A stretch of DNA of 64,000 nt from Ancylobacter moscoviensis (lineage in GTDB: Bacteria > Pseudomonadota > Alphaproteobacteria > Rhizobiales > Xanthobacteraceae): positions 993,406 through 1,057,405 of the forward strand of contig NZ_VMBP01000001.1 in assembly GCF_007559435.1 (NCBI RefSeq), given 5' to 3'. The notes beneath the pieces were generated by a model, which had not been told where the DNA came from, did not search any database, and saw only the letters and a list, made by a program, of their open reading frames with translations. The translations under genes were made by a program, and so were the position numbers. Below, one piece after another: positions 16,832-25,476 of this stretch (position 1 is its first letter; the number at the start of each line of letters is the position of its first letter).

Positions 16832-19327
16832 TCAGCCGCGCGGCTTGGCCCGGCGCGTCGGCGCGGCGCTGGCGGGGTCTTCCGGCCAGGGATGCTTGGG
16901 GTAGCGCCCGCGCATGTCGGCGCGCACGTCCCGCCACGAACCGCTCCAGAAGGACGGCAGGTCGCGGGTGAGCTGGATCGGCCGGTGCGCCGGCGAGAGC
17001 AGCGCGAGCACCAGCGGCACGCGCCCGCCGGCGATGGCGGGGTGGGTGGTGAGGCCGAACAGCTCCTGCACCCGCACGCTCAGGGTCGGCCCGCCCTCGG
17101 CGGCGTAGTCGATGGGCAGGCGCGAGCCGGTCGGCACCTCGAAATGGCTCGGCGCCTCCTGTTCCATGCGCCGTGTCAGCTCCCACGGCAGAAGGCCGCC
17201 GAGCGCGCGGCCGAGCACGTCGGCATTGATCTGGCCGAGCGCGGTCAGCCCGTCGAGCTGCGGTGCCAGCCACTCTTCGACCGTTTCCGCGAGCGTGGCC
17301 CATGCCAGGTCCGGCCAGATGTCCGGCGCGCTGGCGTGCAGGAAGCGGGCGCGGTCGAGCCATTGCCGCTGCGCATCGGACCAGGCGAGCCGCTCCAGCC
17401 CGCGCGCGGCGGCGGCGCGGGCGAGCGCGCGGGCCGTCTCCGGCCCCGGCTTCAGCGCGGCGGTGCGTTCGGCGAGGACGAGGCTGCCGAGCCGGCGCAC
17501 ATGGCGTGCGCGCAGGGCGCCGGAGGCGGCGTCGAAGCCGGTCTCCACCCCTTCGGTGATCGCCTCGCCGAACTCCGCCTCGATCTCGGCCTCGGTCAGT
17601 TCGGCGGCGAGCAGGATGCGCGCCTCGTCCGCCGTGCCGGTAAGCTCGGCGACGGCGAGGAAACGCGCGCGGGCGAGCGCCGAGGTGGGATCGAGCGCCG
17701 CCCCGCGCCCGTTCGCCAGCACGAAGCGGCGCCCGTCGCCGCGCCCGCGCGCGATGCGGTCGGGGAAGGCCAGCGCCAGCAGTACGGCGGGGGAGGGCGG
17801 CGGTCCGGCGGTCGTCCGGTCGTCCGCCGCCAGCCGCTCGGCCTCGCGCGCCCAGCGCTCCGCCAGCCTTTGGGCCTCCTCGGCGCGGCGGGAGCGGTCG
17901 CGGGCGAGGTCCGCCAGCCGGTGGGCGAGGTCGGGCGCGTCGCCGCCGAGCCCGCGCTCGGAGACGATGGCGGCGATCAGCGCGGCTTGCTCTCCCGCCC
18001 CACGCCTGGCGCCCTCGATCACCATGCGGGCGAGGCGCGGCTCCAGCGGCAGGCGGGCCATGGCGCGGCCCGGCGCCGTCACCTGCCCGTCCGCGTCCAG
18101 CGCGCCGAGGGCGGCGAGCAGCGCTTTCGCCTCCTTCACCGCCGGCTCGGGCGGCGGGTCGAGGAAGGCGAGCGAAGAGGGGTCGCGCACGCCCCACATG
18201 GCGAGGTCGAGCACGAGCCGCGTCAGGTCGGCGGCGAGCATCTCGGGCACGGCGAAGGCGGGCAGGCTCGCCGTCTCCGGCTCGTTCCACAGACGGATGC
18301 AGATTCCCGGCTCCTTGCGCCCGGCGCGGCCGCGCCGCTGGTCGGCCGCCGCGCGCGATACCCGCACCGTCTCCAGCCGCGTCAGCCCGACGCCGGGCTC
18401 GAAGCGCGGCACGCGGGCGAGGCCGCTGTCGACGACGAGACGCACGCCCTCGATGGTCAGGCTGGTCTCGGCGATGGAGGTGGCGAGCACCACCTTGCGC
18501 CGTCCGGCCGGAGCGGGGGAGATGGCGCGGTCCTGCTCGCGCGGGTCCAGCGCGCCATAGAGCGGGTCGATGTCGACGACGGGATCGGTGATCGCCTCGC
18601 GCAGCGCCCGCTCGGTGCGGCGGATCTCGGCGGCGCCGGGCAGGAAGGCGAGGATGGAACCCTTCTCCGCCGCCAGCGCCCGCCGGATCGCCTCGGCCAT
18701 CTGCCGCTCGATCGGGCTGCGCGGATCGCGGCCGGCATAGCGGGTCTCGACCGGAAAGGCGCGCCCGAGGCTCTCGATCACCGGCGCCTCGCCCAGCAGC
18801 CTGGCCACGCGGGCGCCGTCGAGGGTGGCGGACATGACGAGAAGCCGCAGGTCCTCGCGCAGCGCGCCCTGCGCGTCGAGCGCCAGCGCAAGGCCGAGAT
18901 CGGCGTCGAGGCTGCGCTCGTGAAACTCGTCGAACAGCACCGCGGCGACGCCGGAAAGCTCGGGGTCGTCGAGCATCATGCGGGTGAAGATGCCCTCGGT
19001 GATCACCTCGATCCGCGTGTTGCGCCCGACCTTCGAGCCGAAGCGGGCGCGGTAGCCGACCGTGCCGCCGGCGCTCTCGCCCAGCGTCGCCGCCATGCGC
19101 TCGGCGGCGGCGCGCGCGGCGATGCGGCGCGGCTCCAGCACGAGGATGCGCCGGCCCCCGACCCATGGCGCGTCGAGCAGCGCCAGCGGCACGCGGGTCG
19201 TCTTTCCCGCTCCGGGCGGGGCGACCAGCACGGCGCGCGTGCCGGCGCGCAGCGCGGCGGTGAGCGCCGGCAGGGCGTCGTCGATAGGCAAGGGCGCCGC
19301 AAAGGGCGTGGCGAAGGGCGCGGGCAT
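16832..19327 (-). CDS. hrpB: ATP-dependent helicase HrpB
   Basis: 831-residue DExH-box helicase of the HrpA/HrpB branch: Walker A GAGKT (39-43), EPRRIAARAAAERMA, DEFH (133-136), MSATLD, then the QRRGRAGR motif VI, an HA2 domain and the HrpB-specific C-terminal domain (PSFWxGSWRDVRADMRGRYPKHPWPE region at the end). Its physiological RNA target is unknown; a role in RNA metabolism is presumed. ATG 19327 gives MPAPFATPF, with PIDDALPAL as in relatives. No partner gene on its strand. Confidence 0.95.
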   Translation of the reverse strand: MPAPFATPFAAPLPIDDALPALTAALRAGTRAVLVAPPGAGKTTRVPLALLDAPWVGGRRILVLEPRRIAARAAAERMAATLGESAGGTVGYRARFGSKVGRNTRIEVITEGIFTRMMLDDPELSGVAAVLFDEFHERSLDADLGLALALDAQGALREDLRLLVMSATLDGARVARLLGEAPVIESLGRAFPVETRYAGRDPRSPIERQMAEAIRRALAAEKGSILAFLPGAAEIRRTERALREAITDPVVDIDPLYGALDPREQDRAISPAPAGRRKVVLATSIAETSLTIEGVRLVVDSGLARVPRFEPGVGLTRLETVRVSRAAADQRRGRAGRKEPGICIRLWNEPETASLPAFAVPEMLAADLTRLVLDLAMWGVRDPSSLAFLDPPPEPAVKEAKALLAALGALDADGQVTAPGRAMARLPLEPRLARMVIEGARRGAGEQAALIAAIVSERGLGGDAPDLAHRLADLARDRSRRAEEAQRLAERWAREAERLAADDRTTAGPPPSPAVLLALAFPDRIARGRGDGRRFVLANGRGAALDPTSALARARFLAVAELTGTADEARILLAAELTEAEIEAEFGEAITEGVETGFDAASGALRARHVRRLGSLVLAERTAALKPGPETARALARAAAARGLERLAWSDAQRQWLDRARFLHASAPDIWPDLAWATLAETVEEWLAPQLDGLTALGQINADVLGRALGGLLPWELTRRMEQEAPSHFEVPTGSRLPIDYAAEGGPTLSVRVQELFGLTTHPAIAGGRVPLVLALLSPAHRPIQLTRDLPSFWSGSWRDVRADMRGRYPKHPWPEDPASAAPTRRAKPRG

Positions 19328-19516
19328 CGGGCGATGGCTATACAGCCGGTTGCCGATGGCGGGAACAACCCCGAGGGCGCCGCATAGACGACGTCAACCT
19401 GAGAGGCCCGGCCAAAGGCCGCCGGCGGCACCCCGGGATGACCTGCATCGTAGCGGGAGAACGCTCGCGGATATTGCCGACGGCGATTCCGGGAAGACGA
19501 TCGAATTCCCGTGCGA

Positions 19517-19601
19517 CGTCATCCCCGGCCTCGAGCCGGGGATCCACGCCTGTCTTCCGCGCCGAAGCCGTGGATGGCCGGGTCGAGCCCGGCCATGATG
19601 G
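19517..19601. repeat. paired-palindrome intergenic repeat, copy 1
   Basis: Two hairpins, 19517-19550 (CGTCATCCCCGGCC...CCGGGGAT core) and 19570-19601 (TGGATGGCCGGG...CCCGGCCATGATG), head-to-head around a short spacer. It lies in the 310-bp gap (19328-19637) between hrpB and the transaminase gene. Nothing else is recognised there; the hrpB promoter must lie in its right part, upstream of 19327. Confidence 0.85.
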
Positions 19602-19637
19602 TATGTTGCGGGATGATCTGGCGGAGGGTGTCCCCGC

Positions 19638-20987
19638 TCAGAAGATCTTGTCGAGCACCCGGCCGAGCTTGTCGACCACCTCGCCGATCTGGCTCTCGTT
19701 GATGATCAGCGGCGGGCTGACGGCGAAGGTGTCGCCGGCGGTGCGCACCATGATGCCTTCCTCGTGGAAGGCGCGCTCCATGCCCTCATAGGCGCGCCGG
19801 CCGACGCCGTCCTCGCGCGACTCGAAGTCCACCGCGCCGACGAGGCCGACGGTGCGGATGTCGAGCACGCCCTTCTTGGCGCGCAGCGTGTGGAAGGCGT
19901 CCGCCCAGATCGGCTCGATCTCCCGCACGCGCTCGAACAGCCCTTCCTCGCGGTAGAGGTCGAGCGTGGCGAGCGAGGCGGCGCAGGCGAGAGGATGCGC
20001 CGAATAGGTGTAGCCATGGAACAGGTCGATGACCGGATCGTCGCTCTTCACGAAGGTGTCGTAGATGTGCTTGCGCACCAGCACGCCGCCCATCGGCACC
20101 GCGCCGGAGGTCACGCCCTTGGCGAAGGTGATCATATCAGGCACCACGCCGTAGCGCTCGGCGGCGAAGGCATAGCCGAGGCGCCCGAAGCCGGTGATCA
20201 CCTCGTCGAAGATCAAGAGGATGCCGTACTTGTCGCAGATCTCGCGCAGCCGCTTGAGATAGCCCTTCGGCGCGGGAATGGCGCCGGTGGAGCCGGACAT
20301 CGGCTCGACGATGACGGCGGCGAGGGTGGAGGCGTCGTGCAGGGTGACGAGACCCTCCAGCGCCTCGGCGCGCTCGGCGCCCCATTCCGGCTCGCCCTTC
20401 GAGAAGGCCTGCTTCTCGCGGTTATAGGTGTGCGGCAGGTGGTCGATGCCCGGCAGCAGCGAGCCGAACAGCTTGCGGTTGGGCGACATGCCGCCGACCG
20501 AGATGCCGCCGAAGCCGACGCCGTGATAGCCGCGCTCGCGGCCGATGAGGCGGGTGCGCGTCGCGTTGCCGCGGGTGGCGTGGTAGGCGAGCGCGATCTT
20601 CAGCGCGGTGTCGCCCGCTTCCGAGCCGGAATTGCACAGGAACACGTGGTCGAGGTCGCCCGGCGCCAGCGCGGCGATGCGGGCGGAGACGGCGAAGGCC
20701 TTGGGGTGGCCGTACTGGAAGGGCGGGGCGAAATCCATCTCCGCCGCCTGCTTCTGAATGGCCTCGACGATCGGGTCGCGGTTGTGGCCGGCATTGGCGC
20801 ACCACAGGCCGGCGGTGGCGTCGAGGATCGGCCGGCCTTCCGGCGTGTAGTAGTGCATGTCCTTCGAACGCGACACCAGGCGCGGTCGCGCCTTGAACGC
20901 CCGGTTGGGCGTGAAGGGCATGAAGAAGGCCTCGAGGTCGTTCGGGTTGGCTCCGGCAGTGGAGTCGACATCGTAAGCGACAGACAT
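19638..20987 (-). CDS. class III omega-amino acid:pyruvate transaminase
   Basis: PLP enzyme of 449 residues, fold type I class III. The DEVITGFGRLGYAF block holds Asp261 (PLP N1 partner) and AKGVTSG holds the Schiff-base Lys290; GYHGVGFGGISVGGMSPN and NSGSEAGDTALK are also typical. The sequence strongly resembles bacterial beta-alanine:pyruvate/omega-amino-acid transaminases, which use pyruvate as amino acceptor. It is the only gene on its strand here and is divergent from the winged-helix/TPR gene. A link to the aminophosphonate genes downstream is possible but unproven. Confidence 0.9.
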   Translation of the reverse strand: MSVAYDVDSTAGANPNDLEAFFMPFTPNRAFKARPRLVSRSKDMHYYTPEGRPILDATAGLWCANAGHNRDPIVEAIQKQAAEMDFAPPFQYGHPKAFAVSARIAALAPGDLDHVFLCNSGSEAGDTALKIALAYHATRGNATRTRLIGRERGYHGVGFGGISVGGMSPNRKLFGSLLPGIDHLPHTYNREKQAFSKGEPEWGAERAEALEGLVTLHDASTLAAVIVEPMSGSTGAIPAPKGYLKRLREICDKYGILLIFDEVITGFGRLGYAFAAERYGVVPDMITFAKGVTSGAVPMGGVLVRKHIYDTFVKSDDPVIDLFHGYTYSAHPLACAASLATLDLYREEGLFERVREIEPIWADAFHTLRAKKGVLDIRTVGLVGAVDFESREDGVGRRAYEGMERAFHEEGIMVRTAGDTFAVSPPLIINESQIGEVVDKLGRVLDKIF

Positions 20988-21250
20988 GGACAGCTCCGGC
21001 TGGAAGGGCGGGAAGGAAACCGCGCTTTTTTAGTCATGTATAATGGGTGGGCAGCGCGCGCTCACGAGAAATAATGATGATGTGATCAGCTTCCTTTCTG
21101 CCGCGCCAGCCTTCGGCTTGACCCCGGTACCCCATCGCGGCCATCAACTCGCCGCAAGGCATGGTAGAGTCACCTTGCGTCAAGCGTTCCCACCCTAGGG
21201 GTGTCGCCGCCGGTCCGCTCGCGGATCGGCCTTGAGAGTAGGACTGCGCG

Positions 21251-23194
21251 GTGCCCGAGAGCACGATAGCTGAGACGGCCGACGCCGGCCTGGAGGCGGA
21301 GGCCGGGCCGGCCGGCGTCGCCGCCGAGGCGGTACGGCAGGCGCTCGCGCATGTGCTCGAATCGGAGGAGCTGCGCTCCTCGCCGCAGCTCTCCAACATC
21401 CTGCGCTTCGTCGTGGAGGCCACGCTCGACGGCCGGAGCGAGGCCATCAAGGGCTACACCATCGCCGTCGAGGCGCTGGGGCGCGACGCGTCCTTCGATC
21501 CGCAGGCCGATCCCATCGTCCGGGTCGAGGCGACGCGGCTGCGCCGGGCGCTGGAGCGCTATTACGCGGGGGCCGGCGCGGGCGACGAGATCGAGATCGT
21601 GGTGCCGCGCGGCAGCTATGTGCCGCAATTCCTGCGGCGGGGCGCCGCCGCCTCGGTGCCGGGTGCCGAGCAGGGGCCGGAGGCGGATGCCGCCATTGCG
21701 GACGAGCCGCCTGCCGCGATTCCCGCCGGCGGGCCGGCTTCTCCCGCCCGCCGGCCCCCGCCCGTTGCCGTCGCGCGGCACGGGGCGGGATGGCGCGCGG
21801 CGGTGCTCGGCCTCGCCGTGCTTGCGGTGCTGGTCGTTCTGGCCGGGCTGGCGATCGAGGGCGGCGATCCGGTGGGATGGCGCGCCCTGCTGTCGGGCGC
21901 CGCCTGGCAGCCGATCCAGCGGGCGAACCGCCTGGGCATTCCGATGATCGAGGTCCGCGATTTCGATTCGACCGGCGGCATCCCGCTGCCGCCGAGCGAG
22001 CTGGCGAGCAGCGCCGGCGCCGTGAGCAGCGGCGATTTCACCGCCCAGGCCATCGAGGTGCGGGTGCGCGACGCGCTGGCCCGCTTCGACCTGCTCGACG
22101 TGCTGGCGAGCCCCGATGCCCGTCCGGCGCTCAGATGCAGCGCCGAGGGCACCTCGCCCCATTCCGTCTTCGCGCTGGGCGGGCTGGTGGAGAACCATGA
22201 CGACGGCAGCATCTCGGTGCTGCTGCGCCTGTCCGACCTGTGCGACGGCACCATCGTCTGGTCGCGCGAGTTCGACAGCCTGCGGCGCGGCGGGGATGCC
22301 AGCGCCTCCGAGGTCGCGCTGGTGCGCGACATCATGGCCGCCATCGCCGAGCCTTACGGCATCATCCAGAGCCGCGCCCGCGCCCGCGTCACCGCCGCCG
22401 GCGGGCCGGAAGCCGCCGGGCCCTATGGCTGCGTGCTGACCGCCTATTCCTACTGGCGCTCCTACGTGCCGGCCGAGCACGACGCGGCGCGCGCCTGCCT
22501 CGAAAAGGCGGTGGCGGCGGACAGCACCTTCGCGCTCGGCTATGCGCTGCTCGCCGAGCTCTATCTCGACGAGGTGCGGGCCGGCGCGAATCCGCAGCCC
22601 GGTCCGCCGGCGCTCGCCCGCGCGCTCACCGCCGCCGAGCAGGCGGTGGAGCTCGCGCCGACCAGCGCCTATGCGCGGCGGGTGCTGATGGACGTGCATT
22701 TCTTCCGCGGCGAGCGCGCCGCCACCATCGCGGCCGGCGAGGCGGCGCTGGAGCTCAACCCCTATGACGTCGACGTGCTGGCCGATTTCGGCGGCCGGCT
22801 GGTGGCGCTGGGCGAGATCGCGCGCGGCGAGGCGATGCTGGCCAAGGCCGCGCAGGCGGCGCCGGGCATGCCGCCCTGGGTGGACTATCACCGCGTCGTC
22901 GCCGCCTATCTGAAGGGCGACGGTCCGGCGGCGGCGGCCGCCGCCGACCAGCTCATGGGCGAGGGCTACGCGCCGGGCCTGCTGGCCCGCGCGCTGGCGA
23001 GCCATCTCGTCGGCGAGGACGAGGCGGCGCGCGCGGATGTGCGCAAGCTCGTCGCCCTCGCGCCGGCCTGGGTGAGCGAGCCGGACGTGATGATCCGCCA
23101 TTTCTTCCCCGATCCCGCCATCGCCCGGAAGGTGCGCGCCGATCTGGCCGCCGTGGGCCTGCCGCTGCGCAATTCGGCCGCCGCGGCCAACTGA
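21251..23194 (+). CDS. membrane winged-helix/TPR signalling-type protein
   Basis: 647 residues. An N-terminal winged-helix-like domain (about 40-128: SSPQLSNILRFVVEATL, DPIVRVEATRLRRALERYY, PRGSYVPQF), a Pro/Ala linker, one membrane helix (181-203), a middle domain of the TolB-like/adenylate-cyclase-associated type (about 215-380), and a C-terminal TPR-like helical repeat region (about 390-630). Such proteins are frequent in rhizobia with no defined role; the wHTH suggests a membrane-tethered regulator. The start is GTG with AGTAGGA eight bases upstream. Upstream of the flavoprotein gene on the same strand. Confidence 0.75.
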   Translation: MPESTIAETADAGLEAEAGPAGVAAEAVRQALAHVLESEELRSSPQLSNILRFVVEATLDGRSEAIKGYTIAVEALGRDASFDPQADPIVRVEATRLRRALERYYAGAGAGDEIEIVVPRGSYVPQFLRRGAAASVPGAEQGPEADAAIADEPPAAIPAGGPASPARRPPPVAVARHGAGWRAAVLGLAVLAVLVVLAGLAIEGGDPVGWRALLSGAAWQPIQRANRLGIPMIEVRDFDSTGGIPLPPSELASSAGAVSSGDFTAQAIEVRVRDALARFDLLDVLASPDARPALRCSAEGTSPHSVFALGGLVENHDDGSISVLLRLSDLCDGTIVWSREFDSLRRGGDASASEVALVRDIMAAIAEPYGIIQSRARARVTAAGGPEAAGPYGCVLTAYSYWRSYVPAEHDAARACLEKAVAADSTFALGYALLAELYLDEVRAGANPQPGPPALARALTAAEQAVELAPTSAYARRVLMDVHFFRGERAATIAAGEAALELNPYDVDVLADFGGRLVALGEIARGEAMLAKAAQAAPGMPPWVDYHRVVAAYLKGDGPAAAAAADQLMGEGYAPGLLARALASHLVGEDEAARADVRKLVALAPAWVSEPDVMIRHFFPDPAIARKVRADLAAVGLPLRNSAAAAN

Positions 23195-23312
23195 TCCGGC
23201 GCCGCCGGCTCCTCGCGCGGGGGCACCGCACAAAGGTCGCGTGGCGTCCCACCCGCGAACCGGCTATAGCGCGTGTCGGTCCCTTTCCCGCCCCTCCATC
23301 CGGATCGCTCCC

Positions 23313-24446
23313 ATGTCGAACAGCTTCGATTCGGACAGCTTCGATCTCGCCATCGTCGGTGCGGGCGTCGTCGGCCTCGGCCACGCCATCGCGGCGCGCC
23401 GGCGCGGGCTGAAGACGGTGGTGATCGACCGCGACGCCCGCGCTAACGGCGCCTCGGTGCGCAATTTCGGCTTCGTCACCGTCACCGGCCAGCAGCGGGG
23501 CGAATGCTGGCGCCGGGCCATGCGCTCGCGCGACATCTGGGCCGAGGTGGCCCCGCAGGCCGGCATCGAGGTGGTGCATCGCGGCCTCATGGTCGCCGTG
23601 CGCCGGCCGGAAGCGCTGCCGGTTCTGGAAGCCTTCCGGGCGACGGAGATGGGCGAGGGCTGCGAACTGCTCACCCCGGATCAGGCCCGCGGCCGGCTGC
23701 CGGCGCTGGAAGGCATGCTCTCCGGCGCGCTGTGGAGCCCGCACGACATGCGGGTGGAATCGCGCGAGGCGATCCCGAAGCTCGCCGCCTGGCTGGCCGC
23801 GCAGGGCGTCGCCTTCCGCCGCGAGACGGCGGTGACCGCCATCGAGCCCGGCAAGGTCGTCACCTCTGGCGGCACGATTTCCGCCGCGCGCATCGTGGCG
23901 GCGCCGGGCGACGACTTCCACACCCTGTTCGAGGACCGTTTCGCCTCCTACGGCCTCACCCGCTGCAAGCTGCACATGCTGCGCGTCACCGACCCGAAGG
24001 TCGGGCGGCTGCCGGGCTCGGTGATGACCGATCTCTCGCTCGGCCGTTATCTCGGCTATGCCGAGCTGCCCGAGGCCGAGCCGCTGAAGCGCCTCCTCGA
24101 AGCCGAGCAGGCCGAACACCTGAAGCACGGCGTCCATCTCATCGTGGTGCAGTCGGCGGACGGCTCGCTGGTGGTGGGCGACAGCCACCACTACGCCGCG
24201 ACGCCCGATCCCTTCGCGCCCGATTTCGTGGACGAGCTGATCCTGGACGAATACGCCGCCCTGTTCGGCCGCCGGCCGGAGCAGGTGGTCGAGCGCTGGA
24301 CCGGCACCTATGCCTCCGCCTCCGACCGGCTCGCCTTCATCGACCGGCCGCACGCCACCATCCGACTGGTCGTGGTGACGAGCGGCACCGGCGCCTCCAC
24401 CGGCTTCGCCCTGGCCGAGGAGGCGGTGGCGGAGCTGTTCGACTGA
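23313..24446 (+). CDS. FAD-dependent oxidoreductase, TIGR03364-like, phosphonate-associated
   Basis: 377-residue DAO-type flavoprotein: dinucleotide motif VGAGVVGLGHA (15-25), VVIDRDA at the end of strand two, RNFGFVTVTGQ, and a C-terminal FAD-contact TSGTGASTGFALAEEAV. It resembles the TIGR03364 family, which typically lies next to phosphonate genes and is thought to oxidise 2-aminoethylphosphonate or its N-methyl form to phosphonoacetaldehyde. The next gene is phnX, which supports this. ATG 23313 (MSNSFDSDSFD) is the natural start before the FAD motif. Substrate remains inferred. Confidence 0.85.
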   Translation: MSNSFDSDSFDLAIVGAGVVGLGHAIAARRRGLKTVVIDRDARANGASVRNFGFVTVTGQQRGECWRRAMRSRDIWAEVAPQAGIEVVHRGLMVAVRRPEALPVLEAFRATEMGEGCELLTPDQARGRLPALEGMLSGALWSPHDMRVESREAIPKLAAWLAAQGVAFRRETAVTAIEPGKVVTSGGTISAARIVAAPGDDFHTLFEDRFASYGLTRCKLHMLRVTDPKVGRLPGSVMTDLSLGRYLGYAELPEAEPLKRLLEAEQAEHLKHGVHLIVVQSADGSLVVGDSHHYAATPDPFAPDFVDELILDEYAALFGRRPEQVVERWTGTYASASDRLAFIDRPHATIRLVVVTSGTGASTGFALAEEAVAELFD

Positions 24447-24462
24447 ATTCGACGAAGAACCA

Positions 24463-24554
24463 CGTCATCCCCGGCCTTGTGCCGGGGATCCACGACTTTG
24501 ACCGGGAGCCAGGCCGCGAAGGCGTGGATGGCCGGGACAAGCCCGGCCATGACG
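24463..24554. repeat. paired-palindrome intergenic repeat, copy 2
   Basis: Hairpins 24463-24494 and 24524-24554, same two-part design as copy 1, with the second arm set TGGATGGCCGGGACAAG...CCATGACG. It lies between the flavoprotein and phnX genes, which read in the same direction, and may attenuate or stabilise the shared mRNA. Confidence 0.88.
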
Positions 24555-24598
24555 ACGCTTGGTGTGGTGGCCTCGCACGTAAGCAATGGGGAAGACGG

Positions 24599-25396
24599 AT
24601 GCTCAAGGCGCTCATTCTCGACTGGGCCGGCACGGCGGTCGATTTCGGTTCGCGCGCGCCGATGGGCGCCTTCGTCGAGGCCTTCGCGCAGGTGGGCGTG
24701 ACGATCTCCATCGACGAGGCGCGCGGGCCGATGGGCCTGCCCAAGCGCGACCATGTGGCGGCGCTTCTCTACAGCCCGCCGGTCGCCGCGCGCTGGCAGG
24801 CGGCCCATGGCGCCGCGCCGACGGAAGCGGATGTCGACCGCGTGCTCGCCATCTTCGAGCCCCTGAACGTCGAGGTGATCCCGCGCCACGCGGACCTCAT
24901 CCCCGGCCTTCTCGACGTCGTCGCCGAGGCGCGCCGGCGCGGCATGAGGATCGGCTCCACCACGGGCTATACCCGCCCGATCATGGACAAGCTGATGCCG
25001 CTCGCGGCGAGCGCCGGCTACGCCCCGGACAACGTGGTCTGCGCCGGCGACCTCGCCGCCGGGCGGCCTTCGCCCCTCATGATGTACCGCACCTTCGCCG
25101 ATATCGGGGTGTGGCCGCCCTCGGCCTGCGTGAAGCTGGATGACACCGAGCCCGGCATCGCCGAGGGGCTGGCGGCCGGCACCTGGACGGTGGGCCTCGC
25201 CCTGTCGGGCAACGCGGCCGGCCTGTCCAAGACCGAGCTCGACCACCTGCCGCCCGACGAGCGCGCCGCGCTGCGCAAGCGCGCCTCGGACCGTCTCCAG
25301 GCGGCCGGCGCGCATTTCGTCATCGACACGGTGGCGGACCTGCTCCCGGTGCTGGACGCCATCGAGGCCCGGCTCGCGGCGGGGCTGCGGCCCTGA
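24599..25396 (+). CDS. phnX: phosphonoacetaldehyde hydrolase (phosphonatase)
   Basis: HAD-superfamily enzyme that splits phosphonoacetaldehyde into acetaldehyde and phosphate. 265 residues, normal length. Nucleophile Asp8 in LDWAGTAVDFG, Schiff-base Lys49 in MGLPKRDHV (unique to phosphonatases), Thr/Gly block STTGYTRP, and the acidic motif CVKLDDTEPGIAEG. It follows the FAD oxidoreductase gene by 152 bp, giving a two-step route from an aminophosphonate to phosphate. No phnW class V transaminase or phosphonate transporter is in the window. Confidence 0.94.
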   Translation: MLKALILDWAGTAVDFGSRAPMGAFVEAFAQVGVTISIDEARGPMGLPKRDHVAALLYSPPVAARWQAAHGAAPTEADVDRVLAIFEPLNVEVIPRHADLIPGLLDVVAEARRRGMRIGSTTGYTRPIMDKLMPLAASAGYAPDNVVCAGDLAAGRPSPLMMYRTFADIGVWPPSACVKLDDTEPGIAEGLAAGTWTVGLALSGNAAGLSKTELDHLPPDERAALRKRASDRLQAAGAHFVIDTVADLLPVLDAIEARLAAGLRP

Positions 25397-25476
25397 GGCA
25401 TCGCGCCCCGCCAGTTGCCGCGCCGTCCCCCATCCTCTAAACCCGCGCCATCATTCGTGAAGGACGGCGCCTCACC

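Noticed and set aside
19638-20987. PbfA-type phosphonate lyase identity for the class III PLP enzyme
   Set aside because: The sequence matches omega-amino-acid:pyruvate transaminases over its whole length; proximity to phnX alone is not enough.
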